A DNA stretch of 64,000 nt from Aliiroseovarius subalbicans (GTDB taxonomy: Bacteria; Pseudomonadota; Alphaproteobacteria; Rhodobacterales; Rhodobacteraceae): positions 1-64,000 of the forward strand of contig NZ_JALBYQ010000004.1 in assembly GCF_022678625.1 (NCBI RefSeq). Reading direction: 5' to 3'. The first letter of the stretch is position 1; each line of letters begins with the position of its first letter. Positions 11,128-20,518 of the stretch are shown here, in pieces. The notes beneath the pieces are model-generated. The model was not told the origin of the DNA and ran no database searches. It was given only the letters and a program-made list of their open reading frames with translations. The position numbers and the translations under genes were made by a program.

Positions 11128-12327
11128 TCAGTCCCTTAGCTGCAGATGCGCCATGATCTGCCCGTGGTCCGAGGCCAGCTTGTTATATGGCGCTTCGGGG
11201 TGTGACCCGTCGGTGATATGGTCGTTCAGCACGCTGAAGTAATCCATGTCCGCAATCCGGTCCGGGTTTTCCGGGTGGAAATGACGGCTGAGCAGAATCT
11301 GGTCGATGCTTTCAAACACCCCGTTGAAGGACGAGGTATAGACCATGTCGCGCAGGCTTTTGCGCACGAACAGCTTTTCGGCCGAGTAGAGCCTGACCTT
11401 TTCCACATTCGCGGTGATCTGTTTTGCCTGATCGCCCGAATACCGGTCGCCGTAATCCTTGGCGTCATGGCGCAGCATCCAGGCGTAGTTCTTGAACGGC
11501 ACTTCGCCCGAGATGATCTCGCTGCTCACCGCATGTTCGCCATCGTTGAAATCCCCCAGCACGACGACCGGCCGGCCGCGGTTCAGCTCTTCGACGATCA
11601 TCCGGCGCAGCACCCAGGCTTCGGCCATGCGCCGGACGGCGGCACGCAGGCTGCCCAAAGCACGGGCCACGGGGTCATAGCGGGTCAGGTCCTCGGCGGG
11701 TGCAAACTCCGCGCCCTTCGGGGTGATATGTTCGCCAAGCTTCGATTTCAGGTGGCAGTTGAACAGGGTCACGACCTTGTCGCCCACCGGCACGCGCACC
11801 TTGAGAATCGGGCGCGACAGGCGGCGCAGCGTATAGCTGCCCGCATCCGCGTCTTCGCTGCCGCGCAGGGGCTGGAAGGGAATGGTGATCGGTTCGTCCA
11901 GATCCTGCACCACCTCAGGGTCTCCGACAAAGCCGAAGCGCGACAGCACGGCGACGCCGGGTCGGCGCTGCCCCGGTTCACCATCGGCCACGTTGGGGGC
12001 AAAAGCCAGGGTGGCGTTGTCATATGGCTCGACCGCCAGCTTGCGGAAAATGACCTTGCGGCGATAGGATTTGCTGTCGTCGGGCACCGCCATCTTGTTC
12101 AGTGCATGCGCCCGGCGGTTGGTTTCACTGACCACGTCGCGCAGCGCATCTTCTTCGAAGATTTCCTGAAACCCGACCACGTCGGCGTCCAGCGTCATCA
12201 GCTGGTCGGCCATCCAGTCCTTTTTCCAGGCGTATTCTTCAGGCGTGTAGGTCTGGAACTGGTAATACTCCTGATCGGCGCCGATCAGGTTTTTGACGTT
12301 GAAGGATGCAATCGTGAAATCGGTCAT
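11128..12327 (-). CDS. Endonuclease/exonuclease/phosphatase-family hydrolase
   Basis: A 399-residue EEP-superfamily protein. Motifs in order: IASFNVKNL (metal-binding Asn), VGFQEIF (catalytic Glu), FNCHLKSK, VVLGDFND (Asp/Asn pair), and near the C-terminus SIDQILLS and ASDHGQIM with the closing His. Members hydrolyse phosphodiester bonds in nucleic acids, lipids or nucleotides. The start at 12327 follows family form; an upstream extension would run into the macro-domain gene. It sits 7 bases after the macro-domain gene in a block otherwise made of small-molecule enzymes, so a nucleotide or phosphodiester metabolite is a reasonable guess. Confidence 0.85.
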   Translation of the reverse strand: MTDFTIASFNVKNLIGADQEYYQFQTYTPEEYAWKKDWMADQLMTLDADVVGFQEIFEEDALRDVVSETNRRAHALNKMAVPDDSKSYRRKVIFRKLAVEPYDNATLAFAPNVADGEPGQRRPGVAVLSRFGFVGDPEVVQDLDEPITIPFQPLRGSEDADAGSYTLRRLSRPILKVRVPVGDKVVTLFNCHLKSKLGEHITPKGAEFAPAEDLTRYDPVARALGSLRAAVRRMAEAWVLRRMIVEELNRGRPVVVLGDFNDGEHAVSSEIISGEVPFKNYAWMLRHDAKDYGDRYSGDQAKQITANVEKVRLYSAEKLFVRKSLRDMVYTSSFNGVFESIDQILLSRHFHPENPDRIADMDYFSVLNDHITDGSHPEAPYNKLASDHGQIMAHLQLRD

Positions 12328-12334
12328 GTTGGCC

Positions 12335-12799
12335 TCATACCTGTTTTGGCCATCCTGCGCCCGGCAGGGTGACAAGGCAATGATCCAGACCTGACAAAGC
12401 CGTGTTGATACGCGGCGCGATGTGGTTCCAGTTGCCACCGGCCAGCCCGGCTCCGATCAGGGGATAGCCGATGCGCGCCGTCGGGAACCGCGTGGCGATC
12501 ACGTCAAAGGTGCGCGACACCGCATCCAGATCGACCAGCGGCGCGGGGCCTGCGGGGCGAAACTGCGTATAGGCGTTGACGATGGTCAGCGCGCCGTGGG
12601 TCGCGGTCGAGATTGTGCCCAGCTTGGCGGGGTTCCCCAGTGGGGTCGCAAGGTCCGCCTCAAGGGCTTCGGGGACCTGTGCGGCAATCGCTTGCGCAAT
12701 GCCCGCGCCCATCGTGCCAAAGCAATTGCAGCCATGCACGATCACGTCGAAATCCCCGGCCAGACCCAACGCGATCAGGTCGCCTTCTCGGTGGTTCAC
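12335..12799 (-). CDS. Macro-domain (ADP-ribose-binding) protein
   Basis: A 154-residue stand-alone macro domain. It shows the ADP-ribose pocket motifs VIVHGCNCFGTMGAGIA near residue 25 and GYPLIGAGLAGGNW near residue 115 (diphosphate loop), arranged as in the Poa1p/Appr-1''-p processing branch. I chose the GTG start at 12799, which overlaps the upstream dehydratase stop (GTGA), as the most economical start. Family roles include hydrolysis of ADP-ribose-1''-phosphate, de-ADP-ribosylation, or deacetylation of O-acetyl-ADP-ribose. Its placement next to an EEP phosphodiesterase within a catabolic operon is unusual. Confidence 0.85.
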   Translation of the reverse strand: MNHREGDLIALGLAGDFDVIVHGCNCFGTMGAGIAQAIAAQVPEALEADLATPLGNPAKLGTISTATHGALTIVNAYTQFRPAGPAPLVDLDAVSRTFDVIATRFPTARIGYPLIGAGLAGGNWNHIAPRINTALSGLDHCLVTLPGAGWPKQV

Positions 12800-13767
12800 C
12801 CGAACCGGTCCAACGCCTGGCGGAACACGGGCGTGTCGACGTTGCCGCCCGAGGCGACGACGATCACCGCGTCGCACTCAACCTTGTCTGCGTGGAACAA
12901 TGCCGCCGCCAAAGCCACGGCCCCACCGGGTTCGATCACGATTTTCAGCCGGTTGAACGCGGCAGCCATCGCGCGTTGGCAGTCATCTTCGCTGACCGCA
13001 ATGCCCGGCCCGCACAGGCGGTGCATGATCGGAAAGGTCAGGTCACCCGGTTGCGGCGTCACGATCGCATCGCACAGCGAGCCTGACAGCTTTTCGTTGC
13101 GCTGGATCGACCCGGTGGCCAGCGACCGTGCCACGTCGTCGAAACCTTCAGGCTCGACCGGTCGGGCGCGCAGCCCCGGCGCCTCAGCCTCAAGCGCCAG
13201 CGCGGTGCCCGAGGTCAGGCCACCCCCGCCACAGGGGATCAGAACATCGCCGCGCGTCACGCCAAGCGCGTGGGCCTGCTGGGCGATCTCAAGCCCGGTG
13301 GTGCCTTGCCCGGCGATCACCTGCGGGTTGTCGAAGGGTTTGACCAGGGTCAGGCCACGCTCTTCGGCCAGCTGCGCGCCGATCGCGTCCCGGTCTTCGT
13401 TTTCGCGGTCATACAGAACAACCTCGCCCCCCAAAGCGCGCGTGTTGTCGATCTTCTGCCGCGGGGCATCTGCAGGCATGATGATCACGGCCGAGGTGCC
13501 ATGCTGGGCCGCGGCCATTGCCACGCCCTGCGCGTGGTTGCCCGACGAAAACGCGATGATGCCACGCGCGCGGGTGTCGGGGGCCAGCGCGGATATCGCC
13601 GACCAAGCACCGCGAAACTTGAAGCTTCCGCTGTGTTGCAGACATTCGGGTTTCACGAACACCTGCCGCCCGGCCAACTCGTCCAGAAACGGTGACGACA
13701 AAAGCGGTGTGCGCCGGGCGTGACCCTCCAACCGTTCGGCGGCCGCGCGGATCATCTCGATGTTCAT
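12796..13767 (-). CDS. Threonine/serine dehydratase-like PLP enzyme
   Basis: A 323-residue fold-type II PLP enzyme without an ACT domain, so the catabolic form. The Schiff-base lysine is Lys50 in SGSFKFRGA; the phosphate-binding glycines are in IPCGGGGLTSG; SSGNHAQG holds the substrate-binding serine and asparagine. It could be threonine ammonia-lyase, serine dehydratase or racemase, or beta-hydroxyaspartate dehydratase (BhcB), which belongs to the same branch, but no other beta-hydroxyaspartate-cycle gene is in the window. The stop overlaps the macro-domain start (GTGA), and its own start overlaps the preceding hydrolase stop (ATGA). Confidence 0.88.
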   Translation of the reverse strand: MNIEMIRAAAERLEGHARRTPLLSSPFLDELAGRQVFVKPECLQHSGSFKFRGAWSAISALAPDTRARGIIAFSSGNHAQGVAMAAAQHGTSAVIIMPADAPRQKIDNTRALGGEVVLYDRENEDRDAIGAQLAEERGLTLVKPFDNPQVIAGQGTTGLEIAQQAHALGVTRGDVLIPCGGGGLTSGTALALEAEAPGLRARPVEPEGFDDVARSLATGSIQRNEKLSGSLCDAIVTPQPGDLTFPIMHRLCGPGIAVSEDDCQRAMAAAFNRLKIVIEPGGAVALAAALFHADKVECDAVIVVASGGNVDTPVFRQALDRFG

Positions 13768-14588
13768 CGCATGTCCTCGATCCAGGCTTTCAGCACCGCC
13801 AGCGCTTCGGGTTCGTCCAGAAATGGCACGTGGCCCCGGTCGGGCACCTTGGCATATTCCATGCCGGGGTGGCGGCGGCGCATTTCGGCCACGGTGGCAT
13901 CGGACAACAGGTTCGAGTTTGCCCCGTGGATCAGCGCGGCAGGCAGGCCATTCAGCGCATCGAACAGTGGCCAGAGATCTGGGATCGGCTGTGCGCCCGC
14001 TTCGATCACCGCGTCACGCAAGGCTGGGTCATAGCGGTTTTTCAAGCCACCTTTACCGTCCTCCTCAAGGATGTTGTGCACCTCTTCCAGCCATCGCGAC
14101 ATTGGCACATTGTCGAACCCGTCCATCACCCGCGCGCGGGTCTCGGCGGCTGCCTCAAACGACTTTGCGCTGGGCGGCACGCCAAGGTATCCCATGATGA
14201 CCTCAAGCCCGTCGGGGTCAATCACCGGACCGATGTCGTTCAGGCAGACGCCCAGCAGGCGTTCGTGCACCGTGGCGGCCATGCCCATCGCGATCAGCCC
14301 GCCGCGTGAGGTGCCAAGGATCGCGGCCTGTTCCAGCCCAAGGTGATCCATCAGATGCAGCGCGTCCATCGCCTCGACCTGGATGGTATAGCTTTGATAG
14401 GGTGCCCAGTCGGATTGCCCGCGCCCGCGATAATCAGGGCGGATCAGGCGCACACCCTCCAGATGCGGGGCGACGAAGTTGAAATCGTCGCCATTGCGCG
14501 TAAGCCCGGCCAGCGCGATAACCGGCAGCCCTTCGCCTTCGTCGCGGTAGGCCAAGGTCAGCCCGTCGGTGGATTGAAAGGTTTTCAT
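13764..14588 (-). CDS. Alpha/beta hydrolase
   Basis: A 274-residue hydrolase with the oxyanion segment IALAGLTRNGDDF, PDYRGRGQS, nucleophile in GTSRGGLIAM, and terminal base His in VPDRGHVPFLDEPEA. The T-S-R-G-G elbow is a less common variant of G-x-S-x-G, seen in a broadly distributed proteobacterial hydrolase branch of unknown substrate. I use the ATG at 14588, which shares one base with the upstream stop; a TTG one codon earlier is possible. It is the second gene of the long minus-strand block. Confidence 0.83.
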   Translation of the reverse strand: MKTFQSTDGLTLAYRDEGEGLPVIALAGLTRNGDDFNFVAPHLEGVRLIRPDYRGRGQSDWAPYQSYTIQVEAMDALHLMDHLGLEQAAILGTSRGGLIAMGMAATVHERLLGVCLNDIGPVIDPDGLEVIMGYLGVPPSAKSFEAAAETRARVMDGFDNVPMSRWLEEVHNILEEDGKGGLKNRYDPALRDAVIEAGAQPIPDLWPLFDALNGLPAALIHGANSNLLSDATVAEMRRRHPGMEYAKVPDRGHVPFLDEPEALAVLKAWIEDMR

Positions 14589-15274
14589 CAAATGGCCCTC
14601 GCATAATCGGGAATGGCGGTCAGATCGTGCAGCATTTCGTGCGGCTTGTGGTCCAGGCGGTCCATCGGTTCACCCGCGCGGTTGACCCAGATCGTGTTGA
14701 AACCGAAACCGCTGGCGGCGGACACGTCCCAGCCGTTCGAGCTGACGAACAGCACCTGTTCGCGGGTGCAGTTGAACCGTTTCAGGACAAGGTCATAGAC
14801 TTGGGCGGCGGGTTTGAAAACGCCGACGCTTTCCACCGACAGACTATCGTCCAGCAGCTCTGACAATCCCGCCGATTGCACCGCGCCCGCCAACATGTCG
14901 GGCGATCCGTTCGACAGGATCGCGGTGTTGAACCCGCCGTCTTTAAGCGCGGCCAGCATGGCGGGCACTTCGGGATAAGCCGCCAGTTCCCAGTATAGCT
15001 GTAACAAGCGTTCGCGCAGGGCGGGGTCGCGCAGACCGCTGGCCTCAAGCGCCCAGTCCAGCCCGTTCTGGGTCACGGTCCAGAAGTCCGCATGTTCGCC
15101 CGTTACGGCGCGCAGCCAGGTGTATTGCAGCTGTTTCGCACGCCAGTCGGCGGCCAGTTTCGGCCAGATATCAGCCAGCGCTTCGTTGCCGGGTTCTGCG
15201 GCGGCCTCACGCGCGGCGGCCGTGACATCGAACAGCGTGCCATAGGCGTCGAAAATACAGGTGGTGATCGGCAT
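14588..15274 (-). CDS. Haloacid dehalogenase, type II
   Basis: A 228-residue HAD protein of the L-2-haloacid dehalogenase subfamily, which hydrolyses 2-haloalkanoic acids to 2-hydroxy acids. Landmarks: FDAYGTLFD with nucleophile Asp9, an LQYTWLR segment with the family arginine, LSNGSPDML, FKPAAQVY with the conserved lysine, and FVSSNGWDVSAA. All are typical of type II dehalogenases rather than phosphatases. The start at 15274 has AGGAG at good distance; a longer reading would invade the M50 gene. It begins the overlapping catabolic block, 71 bases after the M50 gene on the same strand. Confidence 0.9.
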   Translation of the reverse strand: MPITTCIFDAYGTLFDVTAAAREAAAEPGNEALADIWPKLAADWRAKQLQYTWLRAVTGEHADFWTVTQNGLDWALEASGLRDPALRERLLQLYWELAAYPEVPAMLAALKDGGFNTAILSNGSPDMLAGAVQSAGLSELLDDSLSVESVGVFKPAAQVYDLVLKRFNCTREQVLFVSSNGWDVSAASGFGFNTIWVNRAGEPMDRLDHKPHEMLHDLTAIPDYARAI

Positions 15275-15345
15275 GGGCGCTCCTTTTTTCCTCTCGGAAA
15301 GTGGCACATGTCGTCGCAGGGGGAAAGATGCAGTTCGCCCGGCGG

Positions 15346-16134
15346 TCAGGTCATCGGAATGATCCGGATGATCCACCATCCCCCAAGGAAAAACGCCGAC
15401 AACGCAGCGAAATATGCGGTCAGTGCCAAGCGCAGCTCGTGTTTGGTCAGTGTGGCGCGCGAAGCGTGGTCCTCACGGCCTGTGATCAGGGCAAAAGCAC
15501 CCACCAGCGCCATCAGGAAGATCAGAACCGAACTTACCGAATAGGCAAATCCCATCAGCGCCGCAGACATGGCAGCAGCGGCCAGCGGTCCGACACCAGG
15601 AAACTGCGCCTGGACCATGATGCGAATGCAGCGCCCGCCATCCAGCGGCCACAATGGCAGCAGGTTCACGAAATTCAACGCGCCAGTCGCCAGCGCGAAT
15701 TGCAGGAAGAAATCGGAAGCCAGCGGCGCATGTGGCGCCAACACGTCGACCAGCGCAAAGGACAGTACCATCGGTGCCAGGCTGACCCCTGGGCCCATCA
15801 AGGCGATGAAGAACGCATCAAGATCCGACCGCGGCGGCGTGTCGGAAATCCGCACCCCATTCCAGAACGGAACCAAACGAAACCGCGCATCTGCGTGCCC
15901 TACCATGCGATAGGCCAGCACATGGCCAAATTCATGCAGCAAAAACGCCAGCAAAAGCGCGAAGGCAAAGACCGACCCCATCAGCACGCCGACCGAGACG
16001 AAACAGGTGAATGCGATCACCACGCTGGCGCCGTTCAGCCCTGACAAAGCCAAGGGCGGGCCGTCAGCGAGCGCGGGGCGCACCATCGACAGCGTGGCCA
16101 GAAACAGGCCAGTCGCAAAGATCAGAAATAGCAT
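15346..16134 (-). CDS. Site-2-protease-type membrane metalloprotease (M50)
   Basis: A 262-residue polytopic membrane protein with the zinc motif HEFGH at about residues 67-71 within a hydrophobic segment and the second site NLLPLWPLDGGR near residue 160. This is the M50 site-2-protease core without PDZ domain, resembling SpoIVFB-like or SREBP-protease-like members. It would cleave a transmembrane substrate, but no partner anti-sigma factor lies adjacent. A 178-base gap, presumably with its promoter, separates it from fabI. Confidence 0.86.
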   Translation of the reverse strand: MLFLIFATGLFLATLSMVRPALADGPPLALSGLNGASVVIAFTCFVSVGVLMGSVFAFALLLAFLLHEFGHVLAYRMVGHADARFRLVPFWNGVRISDTPPRSDLDAFFIALMGPGVSLAPMVLSFALVDVLAPHAPLASDFFLQFALATGALNFVNLLPLWPLDGGRCIRIMVQAQFPGVGPLAAAAMSAALMGFAYSVSSVLIFLMALVGAFALITGREDHASRATLTKHELRLALTAYFAALSAFFLGGWWIIRIIPMT

Positions 16135-16312
16135 GGCGTCAAGTCACAGGATTACCGCCCCGCATCCGACGAGGCCCCCCGACTTCACCCATTGGGGCGG
16201 TTTTACGCAAGGAGTATGGCCGAAAAAGACTGTTCTCTACTTTGCAACAAAGCACCCACGCGGTGATCTCCGCGGGCCTGCCTGCCTGAAGGTCGCGAGC
16301 GGTGCTTCCCTC

Positions 16313-17101
16313 TTACAGGTTCTCGGACTGGGGCATGCCCAGCACGTGATAGCCGCAATCGACGTTGATGATCTCGCCCGAGGTGCAGGCACCGTATTCC
16401 GATGCCAGATAGACCGCAGTGCCGCCGATCGCCTCAAGGGTGGCGTTCTGGCGCAAGGGGGCGTTCGCCTCGGTATGGCGGAAAGTCTTGCGCGCGCCGC
16501 CAATCGCTGCACCGGCAAGCGTTTTCATCGGGCCGGGGGAAATCGCATTCACGCGGATGCCGTCGGGGCCCAGATCATTGGCCAGATACCGCACCGCGCT
16601 TTCCAGGGCCGCCTTGGCCACGCCCATCACATTGTAGAACGGTGTCACCCGGTTCGATCCGCCATAGGTCATGGTCATGATCGTCCCTCCGTCCGTCATC
16701 AGCGGCGCGATGCGCCGGGTGACTTCGATCAGGGAATAACAGCTGATGTCGAGCGAATTCTTGAAGTTGTCGCGCGAGGTGTCGACGAAGCGACCGGTCA
16801 ACTCGTTCTTGTCGGAAAAGGCGATGGCGTGGACCAGGAAATCGACCCGGTCCCAGCGCGCGGCAAGTTCGTCAAAGCCCTTGTCCAGCGCCGCGTCGTC
16901 GGTCACGTCCATGTCGACCAGGAAATCCGATCCGACACTTTCGGCAAGCGGCTTTACCCGCTGCCCGAACGCGTCCCCCTGATAGGAAAAGGCCAGCTCT
17001 GCGCCTTCGTCGGCCAGCGCCTTGGCAATGCCCCAAGCGATCGAACGCTGATTGGCAACGCCCATGATCAGGCCACGTTTTCCCTGCATCAAACCGGACA
17101 T
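16313..17101 (-). CDS. fabI: Enoyl-ACP reductase (NADH)
   Basis: A 262-residue SDR-family FabI, the last reductive step of the fatty-acid elongation cycle. The catalytic residues fall at the same numbers as in E. coli FabI: Tyr146, Tyr156 and Lys163 (FYNVMGVAK). The N-terminus has the atypical FabI nucleotide loop GVANQRSIAWG. It is 4 bases downstream of fabB and evidently co-transcribed. Confidence 0.97.
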   Translation of the reverse strand: MSGLMQGKRGLIMGVANQRSIAWGIAKALADEGAELAFSYQGDAFGQRVKPLAESVGSDFLVDMDVTDDAALDKGFDELAARWDRVDFLVHAIAFSDKNELTGRFVDTSRDNFKNSLDISCYSLIEVTRRIAPLMTDGGTIMTMTYGGSNRVTPFYNVMGVAKAALESAVRYLANDLGPDGIRVNAISPGPMKTLAGAAIGGARKTFRHTEANAPLRQNATLEAIGGTAVYLASEYGACTSGEIINVDCGYHVLGMPQSENL

Positions 17102-17105
17102 GTGC

Positions 17106-18335
17106 TTACCCCTTGAACTTGCTCAGAAGCATTGAGCCATTGGTGCCGCCAAAGCCGAAGCTGTTGGTCATGACCGTATCCAGCCCGGCGTTATCGACCC
17201 GTGCGGTCGCAATCTCTTCCGGCTTCAGCGCCGGGTCCAGGTCCTCGACATTGATCGAGGGCGCGATGAAGTCGTTTTCCAACATCAACAGGCAATAGAC
17301 GGCCTCTTGTGCGCCGGTGGCGCCCTGGCTGTGACCAGTCATGGATTTGGTGGAGCTGATCGGCGGGGTGGTGTCTTCGCCGAACACGCGGCGCACCGCT
17401 TCGACTTCGCCCACGTCGCCAACAGGCGTCGAGGTGCCGTGCGCGTTGATGTACCCGACCTTGCGATCGTCGGCCAAGCTGTCCAGTGCCAGACGCATGG
17501 CGCGCTCGCCGCCTTCGCCCGAAGGCGCGACCATGTCGGCCCCGTCCGAGGTGGCGCCATAGCCAGTGACTTCGGCATAGACTTTCGCACCACGGGCCTG
17601 TGCGTGCTCCAGGTCTTCCAGCACCAGGATCGCGCCGCCGCCACCGATGACAAACCCGTCGCGGTTGGCGTCGAAGGCGCGCGAGGCTTTTTCCGGTGTG
17701 TCGTTATACTTGGACGACATCGCGCCCATCGCGTCGAACAGGCAGGACAGGGTCCAGTCCAGTTCCTCGCCGCCGCCAGCAAACATTACGTCCTGTTTGC
17801 CCATCATGATCTGTTCCGCCGCATTGCCGATGCAATGAAGCGAGGTCGAGCAGGCCGAGGTGATCGAATAATTGATGCCCTTGATCTGGAACGCGGTCGC
17901 CAGGTTCGCGGAAATCGTCGAACCCATGCATTTGGGTACCGCGAACGGGCCGATCCGCTTGGTCGCGCCGGTTTTCAGCACCGTCTGGTGGGCTGCAAAC
18001 ATCGCGCTGGTCGACGGGCCGCCGGACCCTGCGATCAGGCCAGTGCGCGTGTTCACCACGTCGTCCTCGCCCAGACCTGCATCGGCAATCGCCTGGGTCA
18101 TGGCGATATGGGCATAGGCTGCCCCGGGTCCCATGAAGCGCAAGGTGCGCTTGTCGACATGCGCGGTGATATCGATGTCGGGCATCCCGGCGATCTGGCT
18201 GCGAAAGCCGTGTTCGACCATATCCGCATTGGCTTTGATGCCGGATTTTCCAGCCTTGAGCGAGGCCAGAACCTCATCTTTGTTGTTCCCAATAGCGGAC
18301 ACGATGCCCAGACCTGTAACGACGACACGACGCAT
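17106..18335 (-). CDS. fabB: Beta-ketoacyl-ACP synthase I
   Basis: A 409-residue condensing enzyme with the Cys-His-His triad: Cys162 in TSACSTS, His299 in NAHGTSTP and His335 in TGHSQGATG. It elongates the cis-3-decenoyl chain made by FabA and is needed for unsaturated fatty acids. It is normally directly after fabA; here fabA lies on the same strand but 1.5 kb away because a flavoprotein gene on the plus strand stands between them. fabI follows immediately. Confidence 0.97.
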   Translation of the reverse strand: MRRVVVTGLGIVSAIGNNKDEVLASLKAGKSGIKANADMVEHGFRSQIAGMPDIDITAHVDKRTLRFMGPGAAYAHIAMTQAIADAGLGEDDVVNTRTGLIAGSGGPSTSAMFAAHQTVLKTGATKRIGPFAVPKCMGSTISANLATAFQIKGINYSITSACSTSLHCIGNAAEQIMMGKQDVMFAGGGEELDWTLSCLFDAMGAMSSKYNDTPEKASRAFDANRDGFVIGGGGAILVLEDLEHAQARGAKVYAEVTGYGATSDGADMVAPSGEGGERAMRLALDSLADDRKVGYINAHGTSTPVGDVGEVEAVRRVFGEDTTPPISSTKSMTGHSQGATGAQEAVYCLLMLENDFIAPSINVEDLDPALKPEEIATARVDNAGLDTVMTNSFGFGGTNGSMLLSKFKG

Positions 18336-18492
18336 GCGTGGCCTCCTTCAATTATGCTTAAGCCTGTGTAGGACAGGCGGGGGATGGGGGCAAGGTAACT
18401 TGGGGTGCGCTTCATGGCTTGGAGACGCAATTGAAATGTGTACCCTGCATCAAGAGCTTGGACCCGAAAGGGCGGTCACGGGGGGCGAACCA

Positions 18493-19779
18493 ATGGCGGA
18501 TCAACAGGAAAACACGGATGTTCTGGTCATCGGTGGCGGCACCGCGGGCTTTGGCGCGGCGGTTGCGGCGGGGCGGCAGGGGCTGCGCGTCGTCCTGTTG
18601 GAGGCGACAAGCAAGGTTGGCGGCGTCATGGCTTTCTGCCCGGGCATGCCCTGGGGTGGCGGATATCCGGTTGACCGGATCATCGGCGGGCTGATGGAAG
18701 AGCTGACAACGCGCCTGATGGCGCTGGACCCGCCCGCCGCTGAAAAACGTCCCTGCACGTTGGAAAACTTCGGGCCGGAAATCCTGTATGACCACGACAT
18801 CGCAACCTTGACGATGTTCGAGATGCTGGAGGAGGCCGGGGTGCAGACCCGGCTGAACACCACCGCCATCGCGCCGCAGATGAACAGAACGCGGATCGAG
18901 GCGGTCACCTGTTTCGACCGCAACGGCCCCTTCACCATACGCCCCCGCATTGTCATCGACTGTTCCGGGGATGGTGATATCTCTGCCAAGGCAGGCGTGC
19001 CCTATACGCTGGGTGACGCGGGCGGCAACATGATGGCGGTGACGATCTCGTTCCACATGGTGGGCGTCGATTGGGATCAGGCCTTTGCCGGGACGGACCC
19101 GTATTTCCGCGGCTACGCCGCCAAAGGCGTGGCCGAGGGGCGGCTGCACCCCGACCTTGCCAAGCTCTACCTGATGAAGGCGTTCCACGAAGGGTCGGTG
19201 TTCTGCAACTCGGTCCATGTGCGCGGGGTTGATGGCACCGATCCGGGTGCGGTGGGGGCCGCAACCCAGGAAGGGCGGCGACAGTGTCACCAACTGGCCA
19301 GGTTCCTGCGCGACGAGGTGCCTGGGTTTGAAGGCGCGCATATGTCCATGCTGTCCCCCACTGTCGGAGTGCGCGAGACACGCAAGCTCGAAGGCGTCTA
19401 CCGCGTGACCGGCGCAGACCTGGCCAGGGGCACGAAGTTCCCCGACGGGATCGTCGCTTGCGACAACCCCGTCGACGACGTGATGCGTGCGGACGCCAGC
19501 ATGACCCATGACGCGGTGATCGAGGCGGGCAGTTACTATACGATCCCCTTCCGATCGCTGATTCCGGCGGGCGTGTCCAACCTGATGTTCGCGGGTCGCA
19601 TCCTGTCGGCGGATGACGTGGCCTTTGCGTCGGTGCGCGGTATGCCGCAATGCATGGCGATGGGGCAGGCGACGGGCACGGCGGCGGGCCTGGCCCTTGC
19701 CGAAGATTGTTCCGTGCAAGAGATCAACCTTGTCCGGCTTGTCACCGCGCTGCGGCAGCAAGGCGTCAACCGGATATGA
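18493..19779 (+). CDS. FAD-dependent oxidoreductase between fabA and fabB
   Basis: A 428-residue flavoprotein with an N-terminal FAD-binding fold (VIGGGTAGFGAAVAAGRQG near residue 10), an FCPGMPWGGGYP substrate-domain segment, and a C-terminal FAD contact around FAGRILSADDVAFASVRGMP. This is the FAD_oxidored (xanthan-lyase-like) family, whose substrates are mostly unknown. I chose the ATG at 18493 because the fold begins shortly after it; no strong ribosome site is visible, and upstream in-frame starts lie antisense to fabB. It is transcribed against fabA and fabB, so it is not part of the fatty-acid operon and is likely an insertion there. Confidence 0.82.
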   Translation: MADQQENTDVLVIGGGTAGFGAAVAAGRQGLRVVLLEATSKVGGVMAFCPGMPWGGGYPVDRIIGGLMEELTTRLMALDPPAAEKRPCTLENFGPEILYDHDIATLTMFEMLEEAGVQTRLNTTAIAPQMNRTRIEAVTCFDRNGPFTIRPRIVIDCSGDGDISAKAGVPYTLGDAGGNMMAVTISFHMVGVDWDQAFAGTDPYFRGYAAKGVAEGRLHPDLAKLYLMKAFHEGSVFCNSVHVRGVDGTDPGAVGAATQEGRRQCHQLARFLRDEVPGFEGAHMSMLSPTVGVRETRKLEGVYRVTGADLARGTKFPDGIVACDNPVDDVMRADASMTHDAVIEAGSYYTIPFRSLIPAGVSNLMFAGRILSADDVAFASVRGMPQCMAMGQATGTAAGLALAEDCSVQEINLVRLVTALRQQGVNRI

Positions 19780-19782
19780 AAA

Positions 19783-19812
19783 ACCCCGCAGAGGGCAAAG
19801 CCGCTGCGGGGT
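19783..19812. terminator. Hairpin between flavoprotein and fabA
   Basis: A 9-bp perfect stem (ACCCCGCAG and complement) with a 12-base loop starts 4 bases after the flavoprotein stop and precedes the fabA stop. Its position suits termination of both convergent genes, though the T-tract is poor. Confidence 0.6.
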
Positions 19813-19847
19813 CTTGAAGCGATGGTCAGCGACATACGTCGCCCCGC

Positions 19848-20357
19848 TCAGCTCTCGCTGAGTGCCACCTTCATGTCCTTGACCTCATAGATCACTTCGC
19901 CGTCCGCTTCGACGATGCCATCGGCGACACCCATGGTCAGGCGGCGCGTCTGGATCGCCTTGGTGAAGTCGATCTTGTAGGTCAGCATCTTGCGATCAGG
20001 GCGCACCATGCCCTTGAGCTTGACCTCACCCACACCCAGCGCATAGCCGCGCCCCTGCCAGCCGCGCCAGCCCAGGTTGAAGCCGGTCAGCTGCCACAGA
20101 CCATCCAGGCCCAGACAGCCAGGCATAATCGGGTTGCCGGGGAAGTGGCAGTCGAAGAACCACAGGTCGGGTTTGATGTCGAACTCGGCCAGGATGTGGC
20201 CCTTGCCATGTGCGCCGCCATCGGCCGAGATGTCGGTGATCCGGTCCATCATCAGCATGGGCGGTTCGGGAAGCTGCGCGTTGCCGGGGCCGAAAAGCTC
20301 CCCGCGTGCGCATTTCAAAAGATCGTCCCGGTCAAAGCTTGTCGGAAAGTCCGCCAT
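19848..20357 (-). CDS. fabA: 3-hydroxydecanoyl-ACP dehydratase/isomerase
   Basis: A 169-residue FabA, which dehydrates 3-hydroxydecanoyl-ACP and isomerises the double bond to start unsaturated fatty-acid synthesis. The active-site His71 ([12 protein letters not shown]) and Asp85 (GLDGLWQL) match the His/Asp pair of E. coli FabA. The start at 20357 gives [12 protein letters not shown], the usual alphaproteobacterial N-terminus; an ATG five codons earlier is possible. It is divergent from irr across a 161-base gap. Confidence 0.96.
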   Translation of the reverse strand: MADFPTSFDRDDLLKCARGELFGPGNAQLPEPPMLMMDRITDISADGGAHGKGHILAEFDIKPDLWFFDCHFPGNPIMPGCLGLDGLWQLTGFNLGWRGWQGRGYALGVGEVKLKGMVRPDRKMLTYKIDFTKAIQTRRLTMGVADGIVEADGEVIYEVKDMKVALSES

Positions 20358-20518
20358 TCGGTGAAGCCCCATATCTTGTGTTATTACCCTGACTTCCCTC
20401 TATCACCCGCGTGGAGTCCGGCGCAAGGGCAGGGACAGCGCGGCAAACCAGCGCGAAACTTGTGTCGGGGGGGCAAAAGGCACTATATTCAGGCGTGAAA
20501 GCGAAGCGAGGCCGCATC

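Noticed and set aside
12796-13767. Beta-hydroxyaspartate dehydratase (BhcB) assignment
   Set aside because: The fold fits, and glyoxylate-producing genes are nearby, but bhcA, bhcC and bhcD are absent, so the general threonine/serine dehydratase name is safer.
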